A stretch of 52,363 nt of DNA. Origin: Furfurilactobacillus entadae. Its GTDB lineage: Bacteria > Bacillota > Bacilli > Lactobacillales > Lactobacillaceae. Shown in pieces: positions 42,047 through 48,572 of the stretch (position 1 is its first letter; each line of letters opens with the position of its first letter). The position numbers and the translations under genes were made by a program. Where the stretch lies: assembly GCF_045862745.1 (NCBI RefSeq), contig NZ_BQXN01000017.1:1-52363 (forward strand). The letters run 5' to 3'. A model generated the notes under the pieces. That model saw only the letters and a list, made by a program, of their open reading frames with translations. It had not been told where the DNA came from and ran no database searches.

Positions 42047-44047
42047 ATGACCAGTACCTTTTTTGTACTTTTGATCCTTATCGCCGTCGTCTTTTCGGTC
42101 CTCGTGCACCATCATGCCGGCTTCCTGCCACTACCACTGTGTTTTATCGCGGCGGGGCTCGTTTTATCACTCTTTCCGCTGTACCACAATTACATTTTTG
42201 ATCCTGCGTTATTCTTATTCTTTATTGTGGCGCCGCTCCTTTATAACGAGGCCCAATCCGCCTCACGTTATTGGATCGGCCGTGGGGCCATCAACATTGT
42301 GTCATTATCCATTCTGTTAGTGATCACGACCGTTGTGGTGGTTGGCGCGGCACTTCACAGCTTATTTGCCTTCCTACCACTCAGTTTAGCCTTTGCCCTT
42401 TGTGCCATCGTCACACCGACCGATGCCTCGGCTGTCAGTGCCTTTGCAAAACCCAATCCAGACCTAAGCATTCCGTTTACGATTCTTCAAAACGAGTCAC
42501 TCTTTAATGATGCTTCCGGATTTGTGGCCTTTGACCTTGCCTTACTAGCCTTCACAACGGGAACCTTCTCGGCAACAAACGCGTTTAGTTCCTTTTTCGT
42601 TCAGTTTATTGGTGGCCTTCTCTGTGGTGCGATTATTGGCGCGCTCTTCTATGGCGTGCGGCAGTGCCTGATTATTTGGGGTGATGACAGTCCGTTTGTC
42701 ATGATTGCACTGGAGCTATTGGTGCCATTTTTGGTCTATTTTACGGCCGAACACTTTGACCTCTCCGGTATTCTGGCGGTGGTCGCTGCCGGCATCGTTC
42801 AGGGACTAGAAAACGATCATTTACAACTCATTTCCACCCGCATGCAACTGGTTCGGAGTAACATCTGGGACCTGGTCGAGGAAGGTCTAACCGGAATCGT
42901 GTTCATTTTTCTGGGGATTTCCCTGCCAGCAATCGTCGCCCAAATCATCCTTAAACGTCCTGGTTTTCTGTGGGTTCTCCTCCTCATCGGACTTTCGTTG
43001 TACGGGCTAAAGTTCCTCATTCGGTTACTGTGGGCCCGTTACCTTGTTTGGATGCACGTATCTCGTGACCACCGGTGGCAAGACAGTTTACTCATTGCCG
43101 TCAGCGGAGCCAGCGGAACCATCTCCTTATCACTGGCCTTTCTCCTGCCAACAATTAGTGGTGCTCACGTCCTCATTGACCGAAATGCGCTTATCTTTAT
43201 TGTTGCCGTTGTTATTTTGCTCAGTTTAACCGTTGCCGCAATTACGGTGCCCCGGATGACCGCCCTTCCGCCTGAGGAAGTTGTTAAACCGATGTCGCAA
43301 TGGACCCGCGAAATGGTGATGGTTGCCATGAATACCGTTCGTAGTGACACTGATCATCCAGCAGAAACGCAAATTGTCCTGGATGCATTGAGTCAACAAC
43401 TTCACCAAAACGCACGTTTACACCGGCGACAGCGCCACATCCTGTACGAATACGCCGCGGCCGCTGAACACGACGCCATTGAGAAACTCTACAACGACGA
43501 AAAGATCAGTCATTCTGAACGCAAGTACTACCACCAGTTCATTGATCTGAACTTACTGTCAGCGGACACCCGCCCCTGGAAAAACATCTGGCTTCGGCTT
43601 CGCTTCAGCATTAACATGACCCGTTACCAAAATGTTACTGTCGGTCAAAACGTCTTTTTTACCACCCCGGTCATCACGGAACAGCGCTATTGGCAAAAAC
43701 AATTTGATGTCCATGGCGAGGATATTCGGCCCATTGAGGAAGCCGGTTTTCAAGCCGTCATGAAGGCTCTTAAACGCTATCGCCGCGCTCATGGTGGCAC
43801 AACTTCCGTTGAGCTTCACGCCGTTCAACGCTTTTACCGGGAACGCCACCGGCGGATGACCATGCCTGAACCCGATGCACGCATTGTTTATCAGCTGTTC
43901 TTGACCGCGTTTCACGCTGAGTATGAGTATTTTCAAACTGCCATCACGCGTGACAACCTGAGTTTAGAAACCGCTCAACATCTGCAACAACACATCATCT
44001 TCGACGAAATGGCGTACATTCAAAATAACGACACGTTTATTCGGTAA
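42047..44047 (+). CDS. Na+/H+ antiporter of the CPA1 (NhaP) family
   Basis: A 666-residue protein. The N-terminal membrane domain (about residues 1-410, twelve helices) contains ALCAIVTPTDASAVSAFAKPN and LQNESLFNDASGFVAFDLAL, the antiporter core motifs with the transport Asp in FND. A cytoplasmic tail of about 250 residues is helical and charged. It exchanges Na+ or K+ for H+. The start at 42047 (MTSTFFVLL) follows ACGGAG by 7 bases; the ATG at 42029 has no site. A strong terminator follows. Confidence 0.9.
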   Translation: MTSTFFVLLILIAVVFSVLVHHHAGFLPLPLCFIAAGLVLSLFPLYHNYIFDPALFLFFIVAPLLYNEAQSASRYWIGRGAINIVSLSILLVITTVVVVGAALHSLFAFLPLSLAFALCAIVTPTDASAVSAFAKPNPDLSIPFTILQNESLFNDASGFVAFDLALLAFTTGTFSATNAFSSFFVQFIGGLLCGAIIGALFYGVRQCLIIWGDDSPFVMIALELLVPFLVYFTAEHFDLSGILAVVAAGIVQGLENDHLQLISTRMQLVRSNIWDLVEEGLTGIVFIFLGISLPAIVAQIILKRPGFLWVLLLIGLSLYGLKFLIRLLWARYLVWMHVSRDHRWQDSLLIAVSGASGTISLSLAFLLPTISGAHVLIDRNALIFIVAVVILLSLTVAAITVPRMTALPPEEVVKPMSQWTREMVMVAMNTVRSDTDHPAETQIVLDALSQQLHQNARLHRRQRHILYEYAAAAEHDAIEKLYNDEKISHSERKYYHQFIDLNLLSADTRPWKNIWLRLRFSINMTRYQNVTVGQNVFFTTPVITEQRYWQKQFDVHGEDIRPIEEAGFQAVMKALKRYRRAHGGTTSVELHAVQRFYRERHRRMTMPEPDARIVYQLFLTAFHAEYEYFQTAITRDNLSLETAQHLQQHIIFDEMAYIQNNDTFIR

Positions 44048-44053
44048 TGCACC

Positions 44054-44110
44054 CAAATCAAAATCGGCGTGCGTCCTTTTCATCGAGGGCGCACGCCGAT
44101 TTTGATTTAA
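44054..44110. terminator. bidirectional terminator with a long stem
   Basis: AAATCAAAATCGGCGTGCG pairs with its full complement across about 16 bases. The AT-rich lower stem supplies the T tracts on both strands. Confidence 0.85.
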
Positions 44111-44119
44111 GCCGATTCA

Positions 44120-44350
44120 TTATGCATGTAAGTAGGTATAACTACCATTTGAGTTTGCCCGGAAAGTGAACTCATGATCCTGTGCATCCACACTCCGCCA
44201 ACGTGACAATCGGTAATGCAAGGAATGTCGTTCCTTTAGCTGATACGCCACTAACCGCAGTGTTCTGGTAACGTCATCATCCGCACGGGTCGCGGCGCCG
44301 CGAAGCACCCGGTGTAAATCAGCTAAAAATTCGTTGGCATTTGTAATCAT
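44120..44350 (-). CDS. small hypothetical protein
   Basis: A 76-residue protein, helical at the N terminus (NANEFLADLHRVLRGAATRADDD), then basic (LKERHSLHYRLSRWRS) and ending in a beta-like FTFRANSNGSYTYLHA. No family recognised. The ATG at 44350 has AGGA 6 bases upstream; the longer frame lacks one. It lies beside the CsbD gene, both on the minus strand with separate signals. Confidence 0.6.
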   Translation of the reverse strand: MITNANEFLADLHRVLRGAATRADDDVTRTLRLVAYQLKERHSLHYRLSRWRSVDAQDHEFTFRANSNGSYTYLHA

Positions 44351-44445
44351 GGCAATTCCTACTTTCTTGATGAACATCAGTTATTTATAGTTCCCATTTA
44401 AAAGTAGTTAATCCCCTTTCGCAAAAAATCTGCTTTCACAACAAT

Positions 44446-44483
44446 GGCCCTGCCTGATGGTTTAATCCACCTGGCAGGGCCAC
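44446..44483 (-). terminator. hairpin after the CsbD gene
   Basis: TGGCCCTGCC pairs with GGCAGGGCCA across 18 bases that themselves can pair (GGTGG/CCATC). The T tract is weak on both strands, so terminator function is likely but not certain. Confidence 0.55.
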
Positions 44484-44493
44484 TTTAAGTTGG

Positions 44494-44712
44494 TTAGCGG
44501 TCTAACTTTTTCTTTGCTTTGTCCGCCAGTTTCCCAGCTTCCTCGCTAAGCTTTCCCGTTACCTTTTGGGTTTCTTCTTTGGCCTTCCCTAATAGTTCTT
44601 GGCCCTTACCCTTTGCTTCTGTTTGTTCATCACCCGTTACATGGCCAGCAGTTTCCTTGGCCTTCCCAACCAGTTGATCCTTTTTAGCATCCACTTTATC
44701 GTCTAGTGCCAT
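44494..44712 (-). CDS. CsbD-family stress protein
   Basis: A 72-residue, Lys/Glu/Ala-rich hydrophilic protein with the repeat pattern VGKAKETAGHVTGDEQTEAKG of CsbD. Such proteins are induced by general stress; biochemical role unknown. The start at 44712 (MALDDKVDAKK) follows AAGGGGG by 7 bases; the longer frame is not supported. Confidence 0.9.
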   Translation of the reverse strand: MALDDKVDAKKDQLVGKAKETAGHVTGDEQTEAKGKGQELLGKAKEETQKVTGKLSEEAGKLADKAKKKLDR

Positions 44713-44876
44713 ACGCTTACCCCCTTGAACAATTCGGTGAGTTATCAAAAACTAAAGGCTCGCAGTCCTTCATACTTACAGTGTAAAGGCTGACTACTCA
44801 TGACGCGAATAAACTGCTTCTGTCGACAAACTAAAATGGCCCCCATTATTTGGGCGCCATTACCGCTGGTAACTGA

Positions 44877-45257
44877 TTAATGCTCATACCCGTCGTGATC
44901 GGGAAACAATAAGTTTGCGTTCTTCCCCTGAGCCTGCAGGATTTTAATCCGGTCTTCGCCCCACTCGGACATCGCAATCAGCACACTGTTTAACGATTTT
45001 CCGTATTCGGTAACTGAATATTCCACGTGTGGGGGAACTTCATTGTAGACCTTCCGGGCGATGATGCCATCATTCTCCAGTTCACGCAGTTGATCCGTTA
45101 ACACTTTTGGTGAGATTCCGGCAACGGCACGGCGCACGTCCGCCGTTCGCATCGGGCCGTGCCCAAGGTGACACAAAATCAACGGTTTCCATTTATTTCC
45201 CATAACTGCGAGTGTGGCTTGAACACCATTTTTATAAATCGTTTGTGGTTCGCTCAT
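44877..45257 (-). CDS. HxlR-family winged-helix regulator
   Basis: A 126-residue MarR-like/HxlR regulator: VMGNKWKPLILCHLGHGPMRTADVRR, SPKVLTDQLRELENDGIIARKVYNEVPPHVEYSVTEYG. The redox Cys usually found just before the first helix in HypR-type members is absent (NGVQATLAV); one Cys lies at residue 29. It is divergent from the SDR-monooxygenase genes, and repeats in the shared gap are candidate operators, so it probably controls them. Confidence 0.92.
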   Translation of the reverse strand: MSEPQTIYKNGVQATLAVMGNKWKPLILCHLGHGPMRTADVRRAVAGISPKVLTDQLRELENDGIIARKVYNEVPPHVEYSVTEYGKSLNSVLIAMSEWGEDRIKILQAQGKNANLLFPDHDGYEH

Positions 45258-45361
45258 CCGTGGTCCTCCTCTGGTGATTATAGGAAAAGGCTACACCATT
45301 TGCAGGTAAAAATAAAACAATAAAATGGGCCGCCTAACTCGAGCTGGTGCACAAAACTTAC

Positions 45362-45390
45362 CTTAAAGTGCCTTAGTAAGCTTAAAGTGC
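45362..45390. promoter_or_regulatory. direct repeat, candidate HxlR operators
   Basis: CTTAAAGTGC occurs at 45362-45371 and 45381-45390, 19 bp apart start to start (about two helical turns). CTTAC/GTAAG arms (45357-45380) also form a dyad around the first copy. It ends 5 bp before the -35 of the SDR promoter. Confidence 0.55.
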
Positions 45391-45394
45391 GTAA

Positions 45395-45422
45395 TTGTTT
45401 ATGGGTTCAGGTGCAGTAAACT
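45395..45422 (+). promoter_or_regulatory. probable promoter of the SDR-monooxygenase operon
   Basis: TTGTTT, a 16-base spacer and TAAACT, 35 bp before the SDR start. Both boxes are imperfect, fitting an activator- or repressor-controlled promoter. Confidence 0.45.
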
Positions 45423-45457
45423 AATCATCAACACGGAAAGCGAAGGCTCAGTTTAAA

Positions 45458-46207
45458 ATGGAAAACGTAAAAGATAAAGTCGTTATCATTACCGGTGCGT
45501 CAAGCGGGATCGGTGCTCAAACGGCAACACTACTCGCAGAGCGCGGCGCAAAGTTAGTTTTAGCAGCACGTCGTGAAGAAGCGCTGGCAACGTTAGCAAA
45601 CGAGTTAATCAGCACTTATCAAGCAAACGTTATTTACCAACCAACGGATGTGACTAAATTGGCCGAAGTTGAATCACTGATCACCTTGGCAAAACAGCAT
45701 TTTGGTCGCATTGACGTCCTCTTCAACAACGCTGGGTTAATGCCCGTTTCAATGCTCCGCGATGGTAAGGTCGACGAATGGGAAGCGATGATCGACATTA
45801 ACTTAAAGGGTGCCTTGTACGGCATTAAAGCAGTATTACCAATAATGGAAGCTCAGCAGAGCGGCCACATCATCACAACGGATTCTGTGGCCGGTCACTT
45901 TGTTGGCTTAGGATCAGCCGTTTACTCTGGCACAAAGTATGCAATGCGGGCTGTGATGGAAGGCTTGCGGTCCGAGGAAGTCGGTAAAGGAATCAAGTCA
46001 ACGTTGATTTCACCAGGGCATGCCCAAACAGGATTAGCCTCAACCATTTCTGACCCTGAGTTACGCGCTGCCGTCCTGAAAAGCGAAGCGGAAACGGGGT
46101 TAACAGCAACGGACGTCGCTACAGCCGTCGTGTATGCCATTGATACGCCGGCTAACGTCGGTATTAACGAAGTGATTTTACGGTCCACAGCACAACGAGA
46201 TTATTAA
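45458..46207 (+). CDS. short-chain dehydrogenase/reductase
   Basis: A 249-residue classical SDR: ITGASSGIG (cofactor loop, residues 11-19), NNAG (90-93), catalytic Ser143 and Tyr156-x3-Lys160 (YSGTK). Arg38/Arg39 after beta-2 (AARREE) suggest NADP preference. Substrate unknown. It is followed by two monooxygenase-fold genes at short spacing, so the three are one operon, opposite the HxlR gene; such sets often respond to quinone or aldehyde stress (inference). Confidence 0.93.
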   Translation: MENVKDKVVIITGASSGIGAQTATLLAERGAKLVLAARREEALATLANELISTYQANVIYQPTDVTKLAEVESLITLAKQHFGRIDVLFNNAGLMPVSMLRDGKVDEWEAMIDINLKGALYGIKAVLPIMEAQQSGHIITTDSVAGHFVGLGSAVYSGTKYAMRAVMEGLRSEEVGKGIKSTLISPGHAQTGLASTISDPELRAAVLKSEAETGLTATDVATAVVYAIDTPANVGINEVILRSTAQRDY

Positions 46208-46218
46208 GGAGCACCATG

Positions 46219-46515
46219 ATGAAAACAATTAACGCAACGGTTCACGTTCAACCCGGAAAAGAAGCAACCTTTATGAAACTAGCCCAGGCCTTAACGACCA
46301 GTTCGCGGGCTGAAGTGGGCAACACCCGCTTTGATCTCTATCATCGTCACGCTTGCAACAGTGACTTTGTCTTTGTTGAAGTTTATGCGGATCAAGCAGC
46401 CATCGTTGCCCACCGTGATTCGGCCCATTTCCAAGCATTCTTAACGGCATTAGCACCGATTACAAATGCACCAATGGACGTCATGATTTTTGATGGTCTT
46501 GGCGCAACGGAATAA
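46219..46515 (+). CDS. antibiotic biosynthesis monooxygenase (ABM)-fold protein, copy 1
   Basis: A 98-residue dimeric alpha+beta-barrel (YgiN-like) protein: TINATVHVQPGKEATFMKLAQAL, FDLYHRH and FVFVEVYADQAAIVAHRDSAHF. Family members act on quinones or other small aromatics without cofactors, or bind heme. Two tandem ATGs follow AAGGAG; the second has better spacing. It lies about 10 bp after the SDR gene. Confidence 0.88.
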   Translation: MKTINATVHVQPGKEATFMKLAQALTTSSRAEVGNTRFDLYHRHACNSDFVFVEVYADQAAIVAHRDSAHFQAFLTALAPITNAPMDVMIFDGLGATE

Positions 46516-46535
46516 TCAATTAGAGGAGAAAAACA

Positions 46536-46832
46536 ATGATTACAATTAATGCGACAGTTTATGTCAAACCAACGGACGTTGATGCATACTTAATGTTCAC
46601 AGACGCCCTTATCGCTGGCACCCAAAGTGAACCTGGTAACTTACGCTACGACATGTATCAATCCGTTGAACACGCGGGTGAATTCGTGTTTATTGAACAG
46701 TATGCTGATCAAGTCGCACTGGATGCACATCACGCAGCCACGCACTTTACGGACTTTCTAGCTCAAGTTACGCCACTCCTGAGCCACGACATGGACGTAA
46801 AGGTCTTTCGGGAACTTCCAACAGCCGAATAA
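46536..46832 (+). CDS. antibiotic biosynthesis monooxygenase (ABM)-fold protein, copy 2
   Basis: A 98-residue protein similar to its upstream neighbour: TINATVYVKPTDVDAYLMF, YDMYQSVEHAGEFVFIEQYADQVALDAHHAATHF. The two paralogues differ at many positions, so the duplication is old or they form a heteromeric pair. AGGAG lies 8 bases upstream; a terminator follows the stop. Confidence 0.88.
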   Translation: MITINATVYVKPTDVDAYLMFTDALIAGTQSEPGNLRYDMYQSVEHAGEFVFIEQYADQVALDAHHAATHFTDFLAQVTPLLSHDMDVKVFRELPTAE

Positions 46833-46854
46833 GTGACATGCTGTCACCTATTTT

Positions 46855-46890
46855 AAACCCGCCATCGGTAGATTGATGGCGGGTTTTTGA
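46855..46890 (+). terminator. terminator of the SDR operon
   Basis: AACCCGCCATC pairs with GATGGCGGGTT across 7-8 bases, followed by T5. Confidence 0.92.
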
Positions 46891-46961
46891 TCGTTTACAT
46901 TCTCGCTTTGTTTCAAATGCTGACTTGCCGCACTACCTGCAAACGGTGGACTCATGGCAAA

Positions 46962-46994
46962 GAAAAAAGTCATCCACGAACGGATGACTTTTCG
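46962..46994 (-). terminator. minus-strand terminator, probably the original pgi terminator
   Basis: On the minus strand AAAAGTCATCC pairs with GGATGACTTTT across 6 bases, followed by further T. It lies 108 bp beyond the stop of the pgi 3' fragment and no other minus-strand gene ends nearby. Confidence 0.8.
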
Positions 46995-47101
46995 ATACAG
47001 GCTAATGCAATTTCTCCCGATGGCAACCAATATGGCAACCGCAAGCACGAAAAAACTAAGTGAGTGCATACCTGTTTTGACACTTAATTGTGCGCTAATC
47101 C

Positions 47102-47191
47102 CTAGTCCTGCACGCGGTTTTGGATTTCTTTCGTTTGTTCTTCAAAGCCAGGTTTTCCAAGCAAGGCAAACATGTTCGTCATATAATAGCA
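47102..47191 (-). pseudogene. pgi: displaced 3' end of a glucose-6-phosphate isomerase gene (probable attR)
   Basis: The frame closed by TAG at 47102 encodes NMFALLGKPGFEEQTKEIQ and a short tail, which matches the conserved C terminus of Firmicute Pgi (YKKNMFALLGKPGFE...). It is cut off by a stop codon (47192-47194) just upstream of the conserved part; the rest of pgi is not in the window. The most economical reading is a prophage inserted in the pgi 3' end, leaving this original 3' fragment at the lysis-side junction. The intact gene should lie beyond the right edge at the other junction. Confidence 0.7.
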
Positions 47192-47209
47192 TTAACTCTC
47201 TTTAGTTTC

Positions 47210-47234
47210 ATTACAGTAAAAATGCCGCTGTAAT
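47210..47234. repeat. inverted repeat beside the junction
   Basis: ATTACAG and CTGTAAT face each other across 11 bases, 20 bp inside the predicted prophage end. Confidence 0.4.
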
Positions 47235-47245
47235 AACGTTTATAG

Positions 47246-47307
47246 CGTTTTCATCGTTTTCAATGTTTTCACTACTTCTATACTAGAGGAAACATCCAAG
47301 GAAACAT
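47246..47307. repeat. short direct repeats, candidate recombinase arm sites
   Basis: Three head-to-tail 9-mers (CGTTTTCAT, CGTTTTCAA, TGTTTTCAC) at 47246-47272, and AGGAAACAT twice at 47287 and 47299 (12-bp period). The stretch holds no gene. Position 55-115 bp inside the junction suits integrase or excisionase arm binding. Confidence 0.45.
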
Positions 47308-47347
47308 TTTTGAATTAAGAGCAATCTGCATTAGCTACACTTCACTC

Positions 47348-47376
47348 TTGATATATCGAACGCTAGTTCGTATAAT
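47348..47376 (+). promoter_or_regulatory. promoter with a LexA (SOS) box in the spacer
   Basis: TTGATA, a 17-base spacer and TATAAT. The spacer contains CGAACGCTAGTTCG (47357-47370), a perfect match to the Gram-positive LexA/DinR core CGAAC-N4-GTTCG. Binding there would block polymerase; DNA damage would release the two genes downstream. Confidence 0.85.
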
Positions 47377-47405
47377 CAGAGATAACAAATCCAAAGGGTG
47401 ATTCT

Positions 47406-47621
47406 ATGTCAGACGATCAAATGTGGTTGGCTCAACTTCTTAATATCAATAAGGGCACTCGCTTCTTTTTAACCGCGCTTCCGATTTATGAATCCGTTAA
47501 ATCTGACCCAGAAAAAGTCGAACGTCTCAAAATAGAATTCGACGAATGGATCAACACTACCCACGGCAAGTATGTGCATAAATCAAAAAAGGACTATTTG
47601 CGGGTCATAAATAGGAAGTAA
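47406..47621 (+). CDS. SOS-controlled small protein, unknown
   Basis: A 71-residue protein with a hydrophobic N-terminal half (MWLAQLLNINKGTRFFLTALPIYESV) and a charged helical C-terminal half ending in basic residues. No family recognised. AAAGGG lies 7 bases before the ATG, 30 bp after a LexA-box promoter. The following gene starts 2 bp after its stop, so the pair is one translation unit. It is the gene nearest the prophage junction and points against the lysis genes. Confidence 0.75.
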   Translation: MSDDQMWLAQLLNINKGTRFFLTALPIYESVKSDPEKVERLKIEFDEWINTTHGKYVHKSKKDYLRVINRK

Positions 47622-47623
47622 TT

Positions 47624-47950
47624 ATGAATAAAGATGTTAAATCGATAATGGAAGGCGTCAACAAACTATTTACACGTGCTCCCGGGTGCCAATACCACAT
47701 TCAGATTGCCAATGACAAATACGACAAGACCTACAACTTTTTCATGCTAATAATGCACAAAGGACGTCGGACGCGTTCAATCCCTATATATGATGTGGAT
47801 CACTATGAACTTTATTATCTTGAGGAAGTGATTAAAGAAATCCGCAAGCAAACACTGCTAGTATTTGAGTTTAATGCATTTGGAGAAGCAAAGTGGCCAT
47901 CAACAATGAAACGAATTGAGCCAAGGATCAGTAAAGAGGAAGCTAGATAA
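47624..47950 (+). CDS. SOS-controlled protein, unknown (second gene)
   Basis: A 108-residue soluble, basic protein: aromatic-rich YHIQIANDKYDKTYNFFMLIMHKGRR (about residues 24-49), then YDVDHYELYYLEEVIKEIRKQ and a short basic end. It looks like a small alpha/beta domain; no known family. AGGAAG precedes the ATG and overlaps the end of the upstream gene. It converges on the 66-residue gene with only 11 bp between, without a visible terminator. Confidence 0.75.
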   Translation: MNKDVKSIMEGVNKLFTRAPGCQYHIQIANDKYDKTYNFFMLIMHKGRRTRSIPIYDVDHYELYYLEEVIKEIRKQTLLVFEFNAFGEAKWPSTMKRIEPRISKEEAR

Positions 47951-47961
47951 GGTAAGCAATT

Positions 47962-48153
47962 CTAACTATTCTGTTCGTCTTGCTGAATCGTTTTCTGCTT
48001 TTCATCAATCAATGTCAGCAACTCTTTTAAATCCTCCACAGTGGCCTTGTTTCTAATGAAACTTCTTGCGCGTGAACGGTCGCTTAAATAGCTAGCGTGG
48101 GCTTTATTTTTATTAGCCCATTTTTTATTACGTTCTGTTTGTGTTACTGCCAT
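47962..48153 (-). CDS. small basic phage protein
   Basis: A 63-residue, highly charged protein: MAVTQTERNKKWANKNKAH, then YLSDRSRARSFIRN and a Leu/Glu-rich helix (VEDLKELLTLIDEKQK). It resembles small proteins common on lactobacilli prophages and plasmids; function unknown, nucleic acid binding conceivable. ATG 48153 has GGGGTGG 5-6 bases upstream. It overlaps the 41-residue membrane peptide gene by 10 bp. Confidence 0.7.
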   Translation of the reverse strand: MAVTQTERNKKWANKNKAHASYLSDRSRARSFIRNKATVEDLKELLTLIDEKQKTIQQDEQNS

Positions 48154-48269
48154 AATAACCACCCCACGAATGCCAAGACGATTATTAAGGCAACAATCCC
48201 CTCCACCCGTTCTTTACGTGTTGTGCGGCGGACCACTATTTTAACGTGCTTTGATTCAAATAGCTTCAT
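48144..48269 (-). CDS. 41-residue single-helix membrane peptide
   Basis: ATG 48269 is preceded by GGGGTGAC at 4-5 bases. The N-terminal half is basic (KHVKIVVRRTTRKERVEG), followed by one transmembrane helix (IVALIIVLAFVGWLLW). The stop overlaps the start of the 66-codon frame, so the two are coupled. The topology would place the basic part in the cytoplasm. Small membrane peptides of this type occur in phages; a holin-like, toxin or membrane-anchoring role cannot be told apart. Confidence 0.7.
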   Translation of the reverse strand: MKLFESKHVKIVVRRTTRKERVEGIVALIIVLAFVGWLLWQ

Positions 48270-48302
48270 GTTAGTCACCCCATTATTTTGTGTTATACTA
48301 AA

Positions 48303-48470
48303 AATGTACCAAAGAGGGAGGGCGAACTCCCTCTTGTGTGGTAATCACTTACCACTTAACAGTAATCTCAAAAGCTATGATTAGTAAGTTAACTTTCAGG
48401 GTTAGGCTTACCGATTGTGGCTTTTTTACTTTTAAGCGGGGCAATTTACTCACCTCCTCTTTGGTACATT
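48303..48470. repeat. 18-bp inverted repeat bounding a mini-locus
   Basis: AATGTACCAAAGAGGGAGG (48303-48321) and CCTCCTCTTTGGTACATT (48453-48470) are complementary except for one extra G. Each lies just downstream of a -10 box facing inward: TATACT on plus at 48294 and TACTAT on minus at 48474-48479. RNA spanning the locus would fold its 5' and 3' ends together and hide the ribosome site of the enclosed ORF. Confidence 0.8.
48349..48444 (-). CDS. 31-residue peptide with TTG start
   Basis: TTG at 48444 follows GGAGG by 8 bases. The peptide is basic at the N terminus (MPRLKVKKPQSV) and then alternates polar and hydrophobic residues (SLTLKVNLLIIAFEITVKW). No family recognised. It is the only ORF served by the palindrome-embedded promoter at 48474-48502, and its ribosome site is inside the inverted repeat. 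An in-frame GTG three codons earlier is too close to the site. Coding is likely but unproven. Confidence 0.5.
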   Translation of the reverse strand: MPRLKVKKPQSVSLTLKVNLLIIAFEITVKW

Positions 48471-48471
48471 T

Positions 48472-48502
48472 ATATAGTACTATGCATAGTACTATATGTC
48501 AA
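48472..48502 (-). promoter_or_regulatory. promoter embedded in a 26-bp perfect palindrome
   Basis: On the minus strand TTGACA (48497-48502), a 17-base spacer and TACTAT (48474-48479). Bases 48472-48497 form a perfect dyad made of two TAGTACTA palindromes flanking TGCA, with two or three further matched bases on each side. A dimeric or tetrameric repressor there would cover the -10 and spacer. Confidence 0.8.
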
Positions 48503-48526
48503 CAGAAAATCTACAATTAAATAGCT

Positions 48527-48572
48527 AAAAATCCTCTTTACCCATTTTAGTATGGGTAAAGAGGATTTTTTA
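48527..48572. terminator. bidirectional terminator
   Basis: AAAAATCCTCTTTACCCA pairs with its full complement across 8 bases, T5 on both sides. It ends the 131/140-residue pair and insulates the promoter at 48474-48502. Confidence 0.93.

Noticed and set aside
46848..47069. Minus-strand open frame with a hydrophobic N terminus downstream of the pgi fragment
   Set aside because: The ribosome site is poor and the frame reads through the pgi terminator hairpin and into the terminator of the SDR operon; it is probably trailer sequence.
47246..47307. CRISPR array
   Set aside because: Repeats are 9 bp with no or tiny spacers; there are no cas genes in the window and no other spaced-repeat arrays.
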